Positions 16,635 to 26,706 are shown, counted from the stretch's first letter. The stretch: 64,000 nucleotides of DNA from Hyphomonadaceae bacterium JAD_PAG50586_4 (GCA_023242925.1 CP096134.1:1693501-1757500); one strand, 5' to 3'. The notes: generated from the sequence alone by a model not told the origin. A program made the numbers and translations.

Positions 16635-17239
16635 GCACGGCGCCCACACCTCGTGACGCCGGCTTTACGCTGGTGGAGGCGCTGATATCGCTCTTCGTCT
16701 TCAGTCTGATTGCGGCTGGGTCGGTTTTGATGCTGATGCAGAGCGTCGATACCCAAAATCGCGTCGCCGCCGCGCAGACGTCGTTGCGCGAGGTGCAGAA
16801 CGTCCGCGCATTGCTCTCCAGCGATCTCACGCAATACGTGCCGCGTGAGGTGCGCGAGGCGGATGGCTCGGTTCGCCCTCGGCTTATTGGCGGCGACGCC
16901 GACACGCCGCTGGCCTTTGTCCGCGCCGCCGCTGAACCTGACCCGGAGCGCGGGGCTCAGACGCGTCTTACTCTCGTGGAATACGATTTCGTGGATGGCG
17001 CGATTGTCCGACGCACCCGGTCGCAACTGGACGCCACGCCCGACACAATCATGTCTGAACGCGTACTTGTGGCGGATGCTGGCGAGCCGCGCTTCGAGTT
17101 TTTTGATGGTGCGACTTGGCGCGATCAATGGCTCGCTGGCGGGCAAGGCGCTGCTCCACCTCGCGCTGTGGCGCTTGTGTTTCAATCGTCCCGCTATGGT
17201 GAGGTCCGCATCGAGACGCTGGTGGGGCTCGGGCTATGA
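16631..17239 (+). CDS. gspJ: Minor pseudopilin GspJ
   Basis: A GTG start at 16631 overlaps the gspI stop by four bases and gives 202 residues. The signal is RDAGFTLVEALISLFVFSLIAAG, with cleavage after Gly11. The globular part carries LREVQNVRALLSSDL and the C-terminal PPRAVALVFQSSRYGEV expected of GspJ. An in-frame extension further upstream (to 16499) is a shadow of gspI. GspJ forms the tip complex with GspI and GspK. Confidence 0.88.
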   Translation: MSTAPTPRDAGFTLVEALISLFVFSLIAAGSVLMLMQSVDTQNRVAAAQTSLREVQNVRALLSSDLTQYVPREVREADGSVRPRLIGGDADTPLAFVRAAAEPDPERGAQTRLTLVEYDFVDGAIVRRTRSQLDATPDTIMSERVLVADAGEPRFEFFDGATWRDQWLAGGQGAAPPRAVALVFQSSRYGEVRIETLVGLGL

Positions 17240-18222
17240 GCAAGGCATCGGAGAAAAATGATCGCGGCGCCGCGCTGATCACTGTTTTGACCATGATGGC
17301 GGTCATGGCCACACTCGCCATCGTTGTCGTGGACGCCGCCAATATGAGCCTGCGACGCACCGGCAACATGGTGCGCATGGAGCAGACGCGTTGGTATCTT
17401 TTGGGCGCTGAAGCCTATGCGGTCGCGCGCTTGGGGAAATCCATCGCCGGGCCGAGACCACCCGTATCGATCCAGATGAGTGGCAGAACCGGGCCTTTGT
17501 ATTTCCGCTCGATGACGGCGTGATGGAGGTGTCGATCAGCGACGGCGACAATTGCTTTAACTTGAACAGCCTCGTTTTTACCGACGAAGGAGGTGGGCGA
17601 TTTGTCAACGTGGCTGGCATGGTTCAATTCGCGCGTTTGCTTGACGGCGTCGGTGTGCAAACCGCGCAGGGCGGGTTGGCTGCGGCCCTGATCGATTGGC
17701 TTGATAGCGACCAACAGCCCATGTCCGGCGGCGGCGAGGACGACGCGTCGTCCTATCGGACGGCAAATACATTGATGGCGGACGTGAGCGAACTGCGTCG
17801 CGTGCGTGGTTTCAATGTGGACGTCGTCGCGCGTTTGGCCCCTTATATTTGTGTTCGTCCGACTTCGGCGGCGAGATCTGCTCAATCCGAACACGCTTAC
17901 GCCCGATCAGGCGCCGCTGATGGCTATGGCGATCGATGATTTGAGCGTCGATGCCGCGGCGCAGATTATTCGGGATCGGCCGCGCGGGGGCTGGGAAGGC
18001 GTCGAGGATTTTCTACTCCATCCGCGCCTCAACAGCATCGAATTGAATGACGCCGGGCGGGCGCAGTTTTCGACATCGACGCGCTATTATGTCCTGCGCG
18101 CGAAAGTGGAGCGCGACCGCGCACAGGAGTATAGCGCAGCTCTCATCGAAGCAGGTCCGGGCGGCGCAGGCGTAGTGGTGCGCCGTGTATTCGGCGCCGG
18201 CGCATCGGAGTATCTATTGTGA
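17236..18222 (+). CDS. gspK: Minor pseudopilin GspK (two frameshifts)
   Basis: The signal NDRGAALITVLTMMAVMATLAIVVVD places cleavage after Gly11 and shows Thr instead of Glu at +5; lacking that Glu is a known trait of GspK. The frame slips near 17453 (one base lost, next frame reads WQNRAFVFPLDDGVMEV) and slips back near 17868 (one extra G; corrected RPTSARDLLNPNTLTPDQAPL). The family motifs CFNLNSLV, ALIDWLDSD and FLLHPRLN are all present, and the corrected length of about 328 residues is typical. Sequencing error is likely. GspK caps the pseudopilus. Confidence 0.88.
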
Positions 18223-19422
18223 GCGATACTCTTGTGCTTATCGGCGGCGATGCGCCGACCGCGCCTATGGCGTGGGTTCGCGTCTCTCAAGCCGGTGAGA
18301 TCAGTCAACGTGGCGTCGTTGACGATGCGCCGCCGCCGGCTACGTCAGCGACGCGAACCATTCTTGTGCTGCCCGGCGCGGACGCGCGATTGAAGCCACT
18401 GGACCTGCCGACCCGATCGGAGGCGCAGGCGCGCGCTGGCGCGGCGGCGCTTTCGGCGGCGCGCTTGGCGCTGAAGATGATCTCCACTTTGCTGTCGGCG
18501 CGGCGCTGGACGGCGCGGGCGAGACGAGGCTGGTCGCGGCCATATCAAGTGCGCGCTTGCGGGAATGGCTTGAGCGTTGCGGAGGCTTCGGCGCTGACCC
18601 GCACGCCATTGTCTTGGATTGCACTGCTTGGCCAACGACGCGCGAAGAAATTGTGATTGCCGTCACGCCGAACCGCACCATTGTCGCGGGTGGTGATCGT
18701 GGCGGCTTTTCGATTGAGCCAGCACTCGCGCCAATGCTGGTTGCGCGCTGGCTTTGGAGGCCAACGCCGCGGGCGCAGCTATCGTCGTGCAGGGCGAAGG
18801 CGCGGAGACCTATCGCACGACGCTGCGGCGCGACATCACACCCGCGCCCTTGCCTGATCCGGTCGCGACGCTCGCGATGGGGGCCGCCCAAGTAAGCGCC
18901 AGCGCACCAAATTTGCGTCAAGGCGTGTTCGCGCCTGCGGGGCGTGACGCGCAACCCTTTAGATTATGGCGATTGGCTGCCCTGTTGTTTGTTGCTGCGA
19001 TCATGCTGCAAGTCGGTTCAGAGTTCATTTCCGGTTGGCGCGATCAACAATCGGCCGCGCAAATTCTGACGCGCGCCGAACGGGATTTCCGCGAGGCGCG
19101 ACCAGATGTGCGTCGGATCGTGAACCTTCGTGCGCAGGTCGCCGCGCTCGCCAACGCTATAGAGCAATCAGGTCGGCATCCTGTGATTGTTACATCCGAA
19201 CCTGTCATCCTTGCGCTGCGACAGCAGCCGCTCGCACGCGTTGACGAAGTGCGGCATGAGGCGCCAGGCCGCAGCGTTCGGGTCATGGTCTCCGCCACAG
19301 ATGCGCAGAGTCTTGAAGCGTACGTCGCCACATTGCGTGATCAAGGGATCGAAGTGGAGGCGCGAACCGTTCAACCCCGCGAGGGACGTCATGTCTCTGA
19401 GCTGACGCTGGAGGCGCCGTGA
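18219..19422 (+). CDS. gspL: Type II secretion protein GspL (two frameshifts)
   Basis: The cytoplasmic actin-like part (TILVLPGADARLKPLDLP) is followed by one membrane span (LWRLAALLFVAAIMLQVG) and a small periplasmic ferredoxin-like domain ending GRHVSELTLEAP. The coding passes through three frames, with single-base losses near 18472 and 18748; the corrected joins read LAEDDLHFAVGAAL and ALALEANAAGAAIVV. GspL recruits the GspE ATPase to the membrane and pairs with GspM. The corrected length is about 400 residues, normal for the family. Confidence 0.88.
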
Positions 19423-19895
19423 TGGAGCAAGTCTTCGCATGGTGGCGGGCGCGGACGGGGCGTGAGCAGCGTCTGGTTCAGTTCGCCGCAATCCTCATCT
19501 TCATTTTCTTTCTGCCAGTATGGGCATATGTCGCGGCGTCGAGTTTTCGAGAGGCGGCTGCGGCGCGGCTGGCGACGGCGATGGAAACCGAGCGCCAAGT
19601 CGCGTTGATTGGCAATGTAGGTCATGAACGCGCCGCCGCACCTCAGGGGGACGATGGTTCGGTGCGCGCGCGGGTCATGGCGGCGGCTCAGGCTGCAGCC
19701 CTTACAACCGCGCGGATTGAGGCCACAGATCCTCAGCGCGTGCGCATTGCCTTTGAGCCTGCGGACTCGCTGACGATTTATCGTTGGATTGAAGCGGTAG
19801 GGCGAAGCGGCGCGCAAGTGTCGCGCAGCACGATCGTACGCGCCGGCGACAGCGAATTGGTGGCGGCCGAGTTTGAGGTGGTGGGCTCTCCATGA
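19422..19895 (+). CDS. gspM: Type II secretion protein GspM
   Basis: The ATG at 19422 overlaps the gspL TGA by one base. The 157-residue bitopic protein has a short cytoplasmic N-terminus (WWRARTGREQRLV), one span (FAAILIFIFFLPVWAYV) and a periplasmic domain with the family pattern RVRIAFEPADSLTIYRWIEAVGRSGAQVSRSTI. GspM stabilises GspL and contacts GspC. It is the penultimate core gene of the operon. Confidence 0.88.
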   Translation: MEQVFAWWRARTGREQRLVQFAAILIFIFFLPVWAYVAASSFREAAAARLATAMETERQVALIGNVGHERAAAPQGDDGSVRARVMAAAQAAALTTARIEATDPQRVRIAFEPADSLTIYRWIEAVGRSGAQVSRSTIVRAGDSELVAAEFEVVGSP

Positions 19896-20620
19896 AAATG
19901 CGGCTCTGGCACATTCTGGTGTTTGTTGTGGCGTTGGCGGTGTTTGCCGTCGCGCGCGCGCCGGCGGTGTTTTTGCCGCAGCGCCCGGGCCAATTGACCT
20001 ACGCTGGCGCTACTGGAACGATCTGGCGGGGTGAATTGCAGACTGTGCAGATCGGGCATTACCGCACGCAGACCGCGAGTTGGCGGTTGTCGCCGCTGGA
20101 TTTGGTGCAAGGCAAAGCGATCGTACCGGTGATTTTCGGCGACGGGGATATCGAAGGGCGGATGACTCTGCTCGCTAATTGGGATGGTGATCGTCGTATC
20201 GCGATCCAGCACATGCAGCTGACGGGGCTCACGCTTCGCAATATGGCGCTCTCGGGCGAAACGCGTATCAATGGATTGGATATTCTATTTGAGGATGGCG
20301 CGTGCGTCCGCGCCGAGGGGCGTGTCGAAAGCGATGTGCTAGCGCGCGCGGGGCAGACGCTGGGATGGCCTGGTCCTTCAATCGTTGGCGCCGCGTCTTG
20401 CGACGGGGAAAATGCGCGCATTCTCCTCAGTGGCGCAAACGACCGCGGAGAGCGGGTCAACGCGCGTATTGTGCTGCAGCCGAATGGTGCGGCCGCTTGG
20501 CGGGTTTCGGTGCAAACCGAGCAGCCGGAGACTATCGCTGCGCTGGGCGCGGCCGGCTTCATGCGTGGCGTCGCGGATGGATTGTTGGGTTACGGCGAGG
20601 AAACAAGATGGTTGCCATGA
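19892..20620 (+). CDS. gspN: Type II secretion protein GspN
   Basis: The 242-residue protein has an N-terminal membrane anchor (LWHILVFVVALAVFAVARAPA) and the T2SSN pattern GQLTYAGATGTIWRGELQTV, SWRLSPLDLVQGKA and GLTLRNMALSG. GspN is an accessory component present in only some type II systems, with an unclear role in the periplasm. It overlaps gspM by four bases and closes the C-to-N series. Confidence 0.88.
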   Translation: MKMRLWHILVFVVALAVFAVARAPAVFLPQRPGQLTYAGATGTIWRGELQTVQIGHYRTQTASWRLSPLDLVQGKAIVPVIFGDGDIEGRMTLLANWDGDRRIAIQHMQLTGLTLRNMALSGETRINGLDILFEDGACVRAEGRVESDVLARAGQTLGWPGPSIVGAASCDGENARILLSGANDRGERVNARIVLQPNGAAAWRVSVQTEQPETIAALGAAGFMRGVADGLLGYGEETRWLP

Positions 20621-21117
20621 ACTGGGCGTTGCGCGCGCTCGTCTCGCTAAGCGCTCTGGTGGTCGCGTCGTCGTGTGGCGCAACGTCGGCCAGCCGAGAT
20701 CAAGCGCGCGCTGTCGCGGCGGTCGGTGTGCTTGAAGTTGGCAACCTTCGCTTCGACGCACTCGCACCACAGCCGCTCTCATCGGGCGTGTGCGGCCTGT
20801 TTCTTTGGGCGCGTTCCGCCCAAGAGCCGGTGCTTGTGCTTGCTGCGTTTTCAGATCCAACCGAGGCGCGCGTGCGTCTGCGCGGACGCGAGCGCAATCT
20901 GCGGCGGACCGCAGCCGAAGGCGAGGCAAGCTTTGGGCACTTCGAACGACAGACCTACAGCGACGACCGCCTCACGCTTGTTGTTGATGTGGTGTTCGAT
21001 ACCAGCGGCCGCCTGCGCGATGGCGCAGCGATCGAAAGGGGATTCATCCGAACCAGGGATCGTGGCGGTGAGGAGATTGTCATTCCAGTTGGCGGCATGG
21101 TTGCTTGCGAGCCCTAA
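20617..21117 (+). CDS. Putative lipoprotein at the end of the gsp operon
   Basis: The ATG at 20617 overlaps the gspN stop (ATGA); an ATG at 20608 is also possible. The signal peptide NWALRALVSLSALVVASS is followed by Cys in a lipobox-like ASSC, giving a 166-residue lipoprotein. The mature part (VGNLRFDALAPQPLSSGVCGLFLWARS, VDVVFDTSGRL) has no domain I recognise. Overlapping the secretion operon, it could be a pilotin-like or accessory lipoprotein, but nothing in the sequence proves that. It converges on the prepilin peptidase gene, sharing the CTAA stop tetranucleotide. Confidence 0.7.
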   Translation: MNWALRALVSLSALVVASSCGATSASRDQARAVAAVGVLEVGNLRFDALAPQPLSSGVCGLFLWARSAQEPVLVLAAFSDPTEARVRLRGRERNLRRTAAEGEASFGHFERQTYSDDRLTLVVDVVFDTSGRLRDGAAIERGFIRTRDRGGEEIVIPVGGMVACEP

Positions 21118-21578
21118 GCTGGCGCCACAGCGACTGCTTGCACCAGCCACACGACCATGATGCCGGCGCACAGGGCTGGGCCAAACGGCAGGGCCTGAGC
21201 TCCCTCAATGCGATGCCCCATGACGCGGCGCGCCAGCAGCCATATTATTGCGCCGGTTGATGCAATCAGCACCACGAATGGCAACGCCGCCCAACCAAGC
21301 CAGGCGCCGGCGGCGCCGAGCAACTTTGCGTCACCCATTCCGATCCCGTCGCGCGCGCGCAGAGCGCGGTACGCAGCGTTGGCGAGATAAATGAGTCCAT
21401 AGCCAAGCGCCATGCCCAAGAGGGCATCGATGAGGGGACGATCCAATGACAGGGTGGCGCCAATGCCGACGCCTGCGATCACGGCGTTGAGCGCGTTCGG
21501 AATCCGCATGGTCCGACTGTCGATGACGGCTGCAGTCGCGAGCAAGGCAAACAAAACGATGGTGAACAAGATGGTCAT
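21114..21578 (-). CDS. Prepilin peptidase (A24 family, no methylase domain)
   Basis: The 154-residue polytopic protein carries both catalytic aspartates of the type IV prepilin peptidases: D20 in IDSRTMRIPN and D83 in GIGMGDAKLLGAAGAWLG. It lacks the N-terminal methyltransferase and zinc region of full-length GspO/PilD, so it is of the short CpaA/TadV-like type. Encoded convergently to the gsp operon, it is the obvious enzyme to process pseudopilins GspG-K, though a Tad pilus elsewhere could share it. Its start lies beside a decayed pstS-like gene. Confidence 0.85.
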   Translation of the reverse strand: MTILFTIVLFALLATAAVIDSRTMRIPNALNAVIAGVGIGATLSLDRPLIDALLGMALGYGLIYLANAAYRALRARDGIGMGDAKLLGAAGAWLGWAALPFVVLIASTGAIIWLLARRVMGHRIEGAQALPFGPALCAGIMVVWLVQAVAVAPA

Positions 21579-21595
21579 GTGGTTTTCCGAGATGG

Positions 21596-21978
21596 ATGAG
21601 AATGCATCGCCTGGCGCGAAATCAATACAAAACCGCCCCAGTCGCCAGCGCGCTTGCGCTGATGCAGCAGGCCTTCACAATTCAGGTCGACGGCTCATCG
21701 ACGGTCTTTCCGCTCTTCGAGACCGTCGCTGAAGGTTTTCAACAACAAACTCAAGGCCCTTGTCCCGCGTCGCCCTAGGTGAATCCGGCGCCGGTGGGGG
21801 CTTCTAAAAATTCTGCCGCGGCGAGACACACATCTCGAACGCGTCGCGCCCTATCACCGGCGGCGAAATGGCGGCCTGCCGCGCCGCTGGCGTTCAGTTT
21901 GTCGCAATTTCCGCAGCGTTGACGCTGTGACCGTCGTGGTTCACCCCTCCAACCCGGTGCGCTCAATCACCATTGGGT
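21596..21978 (+). pseudogene. Decayed phosphate-binding protein (PstS-like) fragment
   Basis: The N-terminal third of a PstS-type periplasmic phosphate-binding protein can be reassembled from three frames. The first gives FTIQVDGSSTVFPLFETVAEGFQ (about 21673-21760). The second gives RVALGESGAGGGF, an in-frame TAA, then KFCRGETHISNASRPIT and VQFVAI (about 21768-21918). The third gives DAVTVVVHPSNPV (about 21920-21960). DGSSTVFP, GESGAGGGF and NASRPI are classic PstS phosphate-loop motifs. The rest of the gene is absent before the Hsp70-like gene. An in-frame stop plus truncation points to real decay, unlike most broken genes here. Confidence 0.8.
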
Positions 21979-22099
21979 CTGGGAGCCGAATTCCACGGTC
22001 ACCGAGTATCGGCTGCTTGACTCCCTTTCAGTGCGGTTTAACCAAGCCGCCCGCTTAAACACGCTCCCGCGCCAGGGCGTTGCCGGTTGGAGCTTACCG

Positions 22100-23386
22100 A
22101 TGAACGCCTCGCTCGGTCTGGATTTCGGCACCACCAATACAGTGGCGACCAAGATGAACGCCGATGGAAAGGTCGAGGCGTTCCACTTTTCCCACGCCGG
22201 CGAAGCGTTTGACGCCTTTCGCTCCGTGCTTTGCTTTTGGCAAACGCAGGATGACGTGGCGCCTCACAATCTTGTCGAAGCAGGGCCGTGGGCGATCGAG
22301 CAATTTCTGGAGCTTGCGGGCGATTGTCGTTTCATTCAATCGTTCAAGACCTTCGCTGCCAGCCCGCTCTTCATCGACACTTTGATCCATGGCCGGCGTA
22401 TGTCTTTCGAAGACCTGTTGTCGAGATTCTTGACGCGCGTGCGCGCCCATGCAGGCGTCGATTTTCCAAAACGCGTGGTTATCGGGCGGCCCGTAAAGTT
22501 CGCTGGTGGCGCGCCGGATGAAGCGCTTGCGCGTACGCGTTATGAAGCAGCATTGCGGGCCGTGGGCTTCGAGCAAATCCACCACGTCTACGAGCCGGTG
22601 GCGGCTGCGTACTTCTTTGCACAACGCCTCGATGCGGATGCAAATATCCTCGTCGCCGATTTTGGCGGCGGCACGAGTGATTTCTCCGTCGTGCGTTTCT
22701 CGCGCGGTGCACGCGGTCTCAACTACACGCCGCTGGCGCATGCGGGCGTCGGCGTCGCTGGCGATGCGTTTGATTATCGCATTATCGATCAGGTCGTGGC
22801 GCGCGCCTTTGGCAAAGGGTCGGAATATTCAAGCTGGGGCAAAGTGCTGCCGGTGCCGAATGGGTATTTCAGCAAGTTCAGCCGCTGGCACGAACTTTCG
22901 ATCATGCGCCATTCACGCGATTACCGCGAATTACAGCAATTGTTGCGCGCAAGTCTCGATCCTGATCGCATTCGCGCCTTCTTGGCGTTCCTGGACGCCG
23001 ACGCGGGCTACGAAATGTATCGCGCCGTTTCGGCGACAAAGATGGCGTTGTCGCAGGGCGAGGAAGCGCAATTCGCATTTAATGTTGCGGGCGTCGATAT
23101 CGAGCGGACAATCAAGCGCGCTGACTTTGAGAAGTGGATCGCGCCCGAATTGGCTGAGATCGGCGCTTGCGTGGACCGCGCACTGAGTGAGGCGCGTTTA
23201 GGCGAAGCCGACATCGATCGCGTCTTCTTGACGGGCGGAACCTCTTTCGTGCCGGCTGTGCGGGCGTTGTTCGCGCAGCGCTTCGGGGACTCCAAGATCG
23301 AGAGCGGCGACCAACTTGTGTCGATCGCGTATGGGCTGGCGCTGATTGCACGTGAAGAGGAATTGGGGCGCTGGGCGGCAGCCTGA
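22100..23386 (+). CDS. Hsp70-family protein (YegD-like putative chaperone)
   Basis: The ATG at 22100 is preceded by GGAG eight bases upstream and gives 428 residues. Actin-like ATPase motifs are present: phosphate-1 LGLDFGTTNTV at the N-terminus, YEPVAAAYFFAQ, phosphate-2 ILVADFGGGTSDFSVV (about 190-205) and adenosine motif VFLTGGTSFVPAVR (about 375). The protein stops without a substrate-binding domain, which fits the YegD-type short Hsp70 relatives rather than DnaK. Function is not established. It stands alone, converging on the acyl-CoA ligase gene. Confidence 0.85.
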   Translation: MNASLGLDFGTTNTVATKMNADGKVEAFHFSHAGEAFDAFRSVLCFWQTQDDVAPHNLVEAGPWAIEQFLELAGDCRFIQSFKTFAASPLFIDTLIHGRRMSFEDLLSRFLTRVRAHAGVDFPKRVVIGRPVKFAGGAPDEALARTRYEAALRAVGFEQIHHVYEPVAAAYFFAQRLDADANILVADFGGGTSDFSVVRFSRGARGLNYTPLAHAGVGVAGDAFDYRIIDQVVARAFGKGSEYSSWGKVLPVPNGYFSKFSRWHELSIMRHSRDYRELQQLLRASLDPDRIRAFLAFLDADAGYEMYRAVSATKMALSQGEEAQFAFNVAGVDIERTIKRADFEKWIAPELAEIGACVDRALSEARLGEADIDRVFLTGGTSFVPAVRALFAQRFGDSKIESGDQLVSIAYGLALIAREEELGRWAAA

Positions 23387-23425
23387 ACTCGCAAGAAAGG
23401 GTCTGCTTGTGTTCTCAGCGCGCCT

Positions 23426-25113
23426 TCAGGTCGCCGCGTCTTCCAGCTTCAAGCTCTCCCGCACTTGCCGCTTCAAGAACTTACCGTTGGCGTTGCGCGG
23501 GAGTGGCTCGGTGAGGAGCCAGATGTAGCGCGGGATTTTGTGTTTGGAGATGTGGCGCGCGGCTTCGGCGCGGAAATCGTCGGCTGTTGCAGTGGCGCCT
23601 TCGCGGAGCACGATGGCGGCCGCTACTTCTTCGCCGAGGCGCGCGTCGGGCACGCCGAAGACGATGCATTCGGCCATCGCCGCATGGCGATACAGAGCGG
23701 CTTCCACCTTGGCGCAATAGACGTTCTCGCCGCCGCGCAGCACCATGTCCTTCTTGCGGTCGACGATGAAGACGAAATTGTCGTCGTCGATGTGCACGAT
23801 GTCGCCGGTATGAAACCAGCCGTCGGTGATAGCTTCAGCCGTGGCCTCGGGGCGATTGAGATAGCCTTTAATCACTTGAGCGCCACGCACCCAAAGCTCG
23901 CCAGTTTGGCCTTTTGCAACGGGTGCGCCGTTTTCATCTGCGCACATCACTTCGTAATCGGGCATAACCATGCCGCAGCTCGCAGGCTTGCCGACGAAGA
24001 AATCGCCGGCCACCGATGTGATGATTCCGCAGGTTTCGGTGAGGCCGTAGCCGGTGTTGGGGCGACGCCCGCCGGGGCGCGTCTCGATCTTGGCGACGAG
24101 ATCTGGCTGCAGCGGCGCGCCGCCGCCGCCCAACGTCATCAAGCTCGATGTATCGTATTTATCGAAGTCGGGATGAGTGACCAATTCGCGCGACATGGTG
24201 GGCACGCCGGAAAGCGCTGTGGCGCGTTCGCGCGCGATCAAGCGCAGCGCTTCAACCGGATCCCATTTGTGCATCAAGACAAGTTTTCCGCCTTGCGCCG
24301 TGACGGGATAGGCGACGCAATTGTTGGCGGTGACGTGAAATAGCGGCGTTGTCGCGATGGCGATGGGCGTGGGCGGCGGCGGCGGTTCGACGTCGGCGCC
24401 ACGTTGCACGGCGAGGCCTTGCACGGCGCCGGAGAAGAGCACGCTCATCAGATTGTTGATGCAGCCGCGATGTGTGAGCTGCGCGCCTTTTGGGTGACCG
24501 GTGGTGCCGGAGGTGTAGAAGATGCAAGCGTCGTCGTCAGGATCGATGGTGGCGTCCGGCAATGGCGCGCGGCTGGCGATAGTTTCGGCCCATGACACGG
24601 CGCCGGCCGACGCTGATGGCGCGCGCACCAAGACAATCTTGCAGGATCGGATGTGCTCGGGCGTGAGGCGAGCGAAGCGTTCTTCGTCGCAAACGATCAC
24701 TTTGGGTTTGCTGTCGGCGATGGCGTAGGCCATCTCCTCGTTGACCCACCACGCGTTGAAGCCAACGGCGGCGACACCGATCGAGGCGCAGGCCCAATAG
24801 GCCAGCAGCCATTCGGGATAATTGCGCATTGCGATGGCGACGCGATCGCCGCGCCGCACGCCATGCGCGACCAGCCAAGCCGCGAAGGCGCCGACTTGCG
24901 CGTGCGCCTCGGCATAGGTGATGCGGTCCTGCTCGAAGATCAGATATTCCGCAGCGCCGAACGCGGCCGAGGTCATGAAGAAGGCGCGGAGGTCGGGGGC
25001 GCGTTCTTGTAGGCGCGCAGTATCTGGCCGCGCACCGCTATGTGCTCAATCTCGAATGGCGCTCCAGGCGCCGTCAGCATGGCCGCAGCTTCTTTGAGCT
25101 CTTTATAATACAT
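23426..25113 (-). CDS. Fatty-acid/acyl-CoA ligase, AMP-binding (one frameshift near the N-terminus)
   Basis: This adenylate-forming enzyme activates a carboxylic acid to its CoA thioester. Core motifs are FYTSGTTGHPKGAQLTHRG (P-loop), GYGLTETCG, the GWFHTGDI hinge region and a C-terminal lysine in NGKFLKRQVRE. The open frame alone starts at 24976, but the real start is the ATG at 25111-25113, with a GGAGGA site. The first 45 residues (MYYKELKEAAAMLTAPG) are in another frame and join after one C is restored in the five-C run (GGGGG on the plus strand, 24995-24999). The corrected length is about 562 residues. The acyl substrate is unknown. Confidence 0.9.
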
Positions 25114-25194
25114 GCGCTTCCTCCCGCGCTTTATCCTCACCAAGCGGAGACCGCGCGCAAGCGGACATTCAGGGGTTACGTAGCGTTGCCCCGC

Positions 25195-25776
25195 TTAGGG
25201 AGTGCGGCCCATTTCGTCTTCCCAGTGTTTGCGGCAGAGGGAGACGTACACGTCTTTTTCGATCTCGACTTGCTCGCCGCTTGTGGCGGCGGAGCCGGAT
25301 GCGTCGCGGCGGAGCACCATGATCGCCTTGGCGCCACAATGGCAGATGGTGCGCACCTCGCGCAGGCTGTCGGCGATGGCCAGCAATACGGCCGAGCCTT
25401 CGAACAATTCGCCGCGAAAATCCGTGCGTAGGCCGTAGCAGAGGACGGGGATTTTTAGTCGGTCGGCGACACGCGCCAATTGCCAAACTTGCGCACGGGT
25501 GAGGAATTGGGCTTCGTCCACGAACACGCAATCGATCTTGGCCGCTTCATGCTCACGCACGACCCAGTCGAAGAGATCATCCTCGGTTTTGAACAATTCT
25601 GCCTCAGCACGGACGCCGATACGTGAACTGATCTGGCCATCATCCATCTCCGCGTAGAGTGCGGAGGTGAAAAGCAGCGTACGCATGCCGCGTTCTCGAT
25701 AATTGTAGGACGCTTGCAGCAGAAGCGTCGACTTGCCAGCGTTCATGGCGGCGTAGGAGAAATAGAGTTTCGCCAT
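25195..25776 (-). CDS. tdk: Thymidine kinase
   Basis: The 193-residue type II thymidine kinase phosphorylates thymidine with ATP. It has Walker [12 protein letters not shown] (residues 7-17), the Walker B-like VFVDEAQFL, and zinc ligands in CHCGAKA and SLCRKHW. It is the last gene of the nucleoside-salvage unit, starting three bases after the oxygenase stop. Its context beside a nucleoside transporter supports salvage of imported thymidine. Confidence 0.95.
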   Translation of the reverse strand: MAKLYFSYAAMNAGKSTLLLQASYNYRERGMRTLLFTSALYAEMDDGQISSRIGVRAEAELFKTEDDLFDWVVREHEAAKIDCVFVDEAQFLTRAQVWQLARVADRLKIPVLCYGLRTDFRGELFEGSAVLLAIADSLREVRTICHCGAKAIMVLRRDASGSAATSGEQVEIEKDVYVSLCRKHWEDEMGRTP

Positions 25777-25779
25777 GGG

Positions 25780-26706
25780 TCAGGCTTTGAGGCCGATTTC
25801 TTTGAGCCGCTCCGTCAAGAAGGCGCCTGCGGTGGTTGGCGGATAGAGCGCGCTCTTGCCTACGCATGACGGCAGGGCGGCGAGCGAGGTGTCGGCGGTC
25901 GGGTGCATGAAGAAGGGCATTGAATAGCGACTCAAATGGGAGTCTGCTGAATTGACGACCCTGTGTGTTGTCGCCGGTATGATATTATTGGTGAGACGAG
26001 CCATCATATCGCCGCTGTCGACCACGAGCGCATTCGCTTCGGTGACGATAGGCAGCCAGGCGCCGTCGCGATCCAAGAGTTCGAGCCCAGCGCCACGCGC
26101 GGCGACCAGAATGGTCAGCAGATTTATATCCTCGTGCGCGGCGGAGCGCACGGCGTTGGGATCGGCATGCTTGCCGATTGGCGGATAGTGCAGCACCCGC
26201 AGCACGGAATCTCCGCGCCGCACCAGCGGCTCGAAATGATCGGGCGCGAGCCCGAGTGTTAGCGCCAGCGCTTCGAGCAGCAGGCAGCCGGTTTCATTGA
26301 GCGCTGTGAAGAGTTGCTCGAACACAGGTTTGAAATCGTGCGGACGCGCGGGCCATACATTGGGGGCCGAGAACGGATTGGGCGGCGCGCCTTCTTCGGG
26401 CTCGTGGCCGATTTGCCAGAATTCCTTGAGGTCTGGTGTCGGGTTATCCTTGGCGTGTTCGGTGCCGAACGGCGTGTAGCCGCGCAGACCGCCGCCGAAC
26501 CGGCGCTTCTCCGCGTCCGGCAACGCGAACACCTGGACCGCACGCGTGTAGGCGTCGTTGAGCAGAGGGATCGGTACGTTGTGATCGACGAGAACAATAA
26601 AGCCGTAGTCGCGAAGGCCGGCGGAGAGTGCTTCAGAAAACGCGGCGCGCGTGGCCGCATCGCCGTGCGTGAAATGGTGCAATGAGAGTTCGGGCACTTT
26701 GCGCAT
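25780..26706 (-). CDS. 2-oxoglutarate/Fe(II) oxygenase, isopenicillin-N-synthase-like family
   Basis: The start is the ATG at 26704-26706 with a GGAGG site; the longer open frame lacks support. The 308-residue protein has the N-terminal DIOX_N region (RDYGFIVLVDHNVP) and the jelly-roll iron site HED in RSAAHEDINLLTILV. The second histidine is in ATTHRVVNS, and the 2-oxoglutarate-binding Arg-Ser pair is in SRYSMPFF. The family oxidises many small molecules; true penicillin synthesis is very unlikely here. Sitting between ribokinase and thymidine kinase, it may act on a nucleobase or nucleoside: fungal thymine 7-hydroxylase belongs to the same superfamily. That link is inference. Confidence 0.85.
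   Translation of the reverse strand: MRKVPELSLHHFTHGDAATRAAFSEALSAGLRDYGFIVLVDHNVPIPLLNDAYTRAVQVFALPDAEKRRFGGGLRGYTPFGTEHAKDNPTPDLKEFWQIGHEPEEGAPPNPFSAPNVWPARPHDFKPVFEQLFTALNETGCLLLEALALTLGLAPDHFEPLVRRGDSVLRVLHYPPIGKHADPNAVRSAAHEDINLLTILVAARGAGLELLDRDGAWLPIVTEANALVVDSGDMMARLTNNIIPATTHRVVNSADSHLSRYSMPFFMHPTADTSLAALPSCVGKSALYPPTTAGAFLTERLKEIGLKA

Noticed and set aside
25780..26706. Penicillin biosynthesis enzyme
   Set aside because: The isopenicillin-N-synthase similarity is superfamily-level only. No ACV synthetase or other beta-lactam gene is present, and the context is nucleoside salvage.
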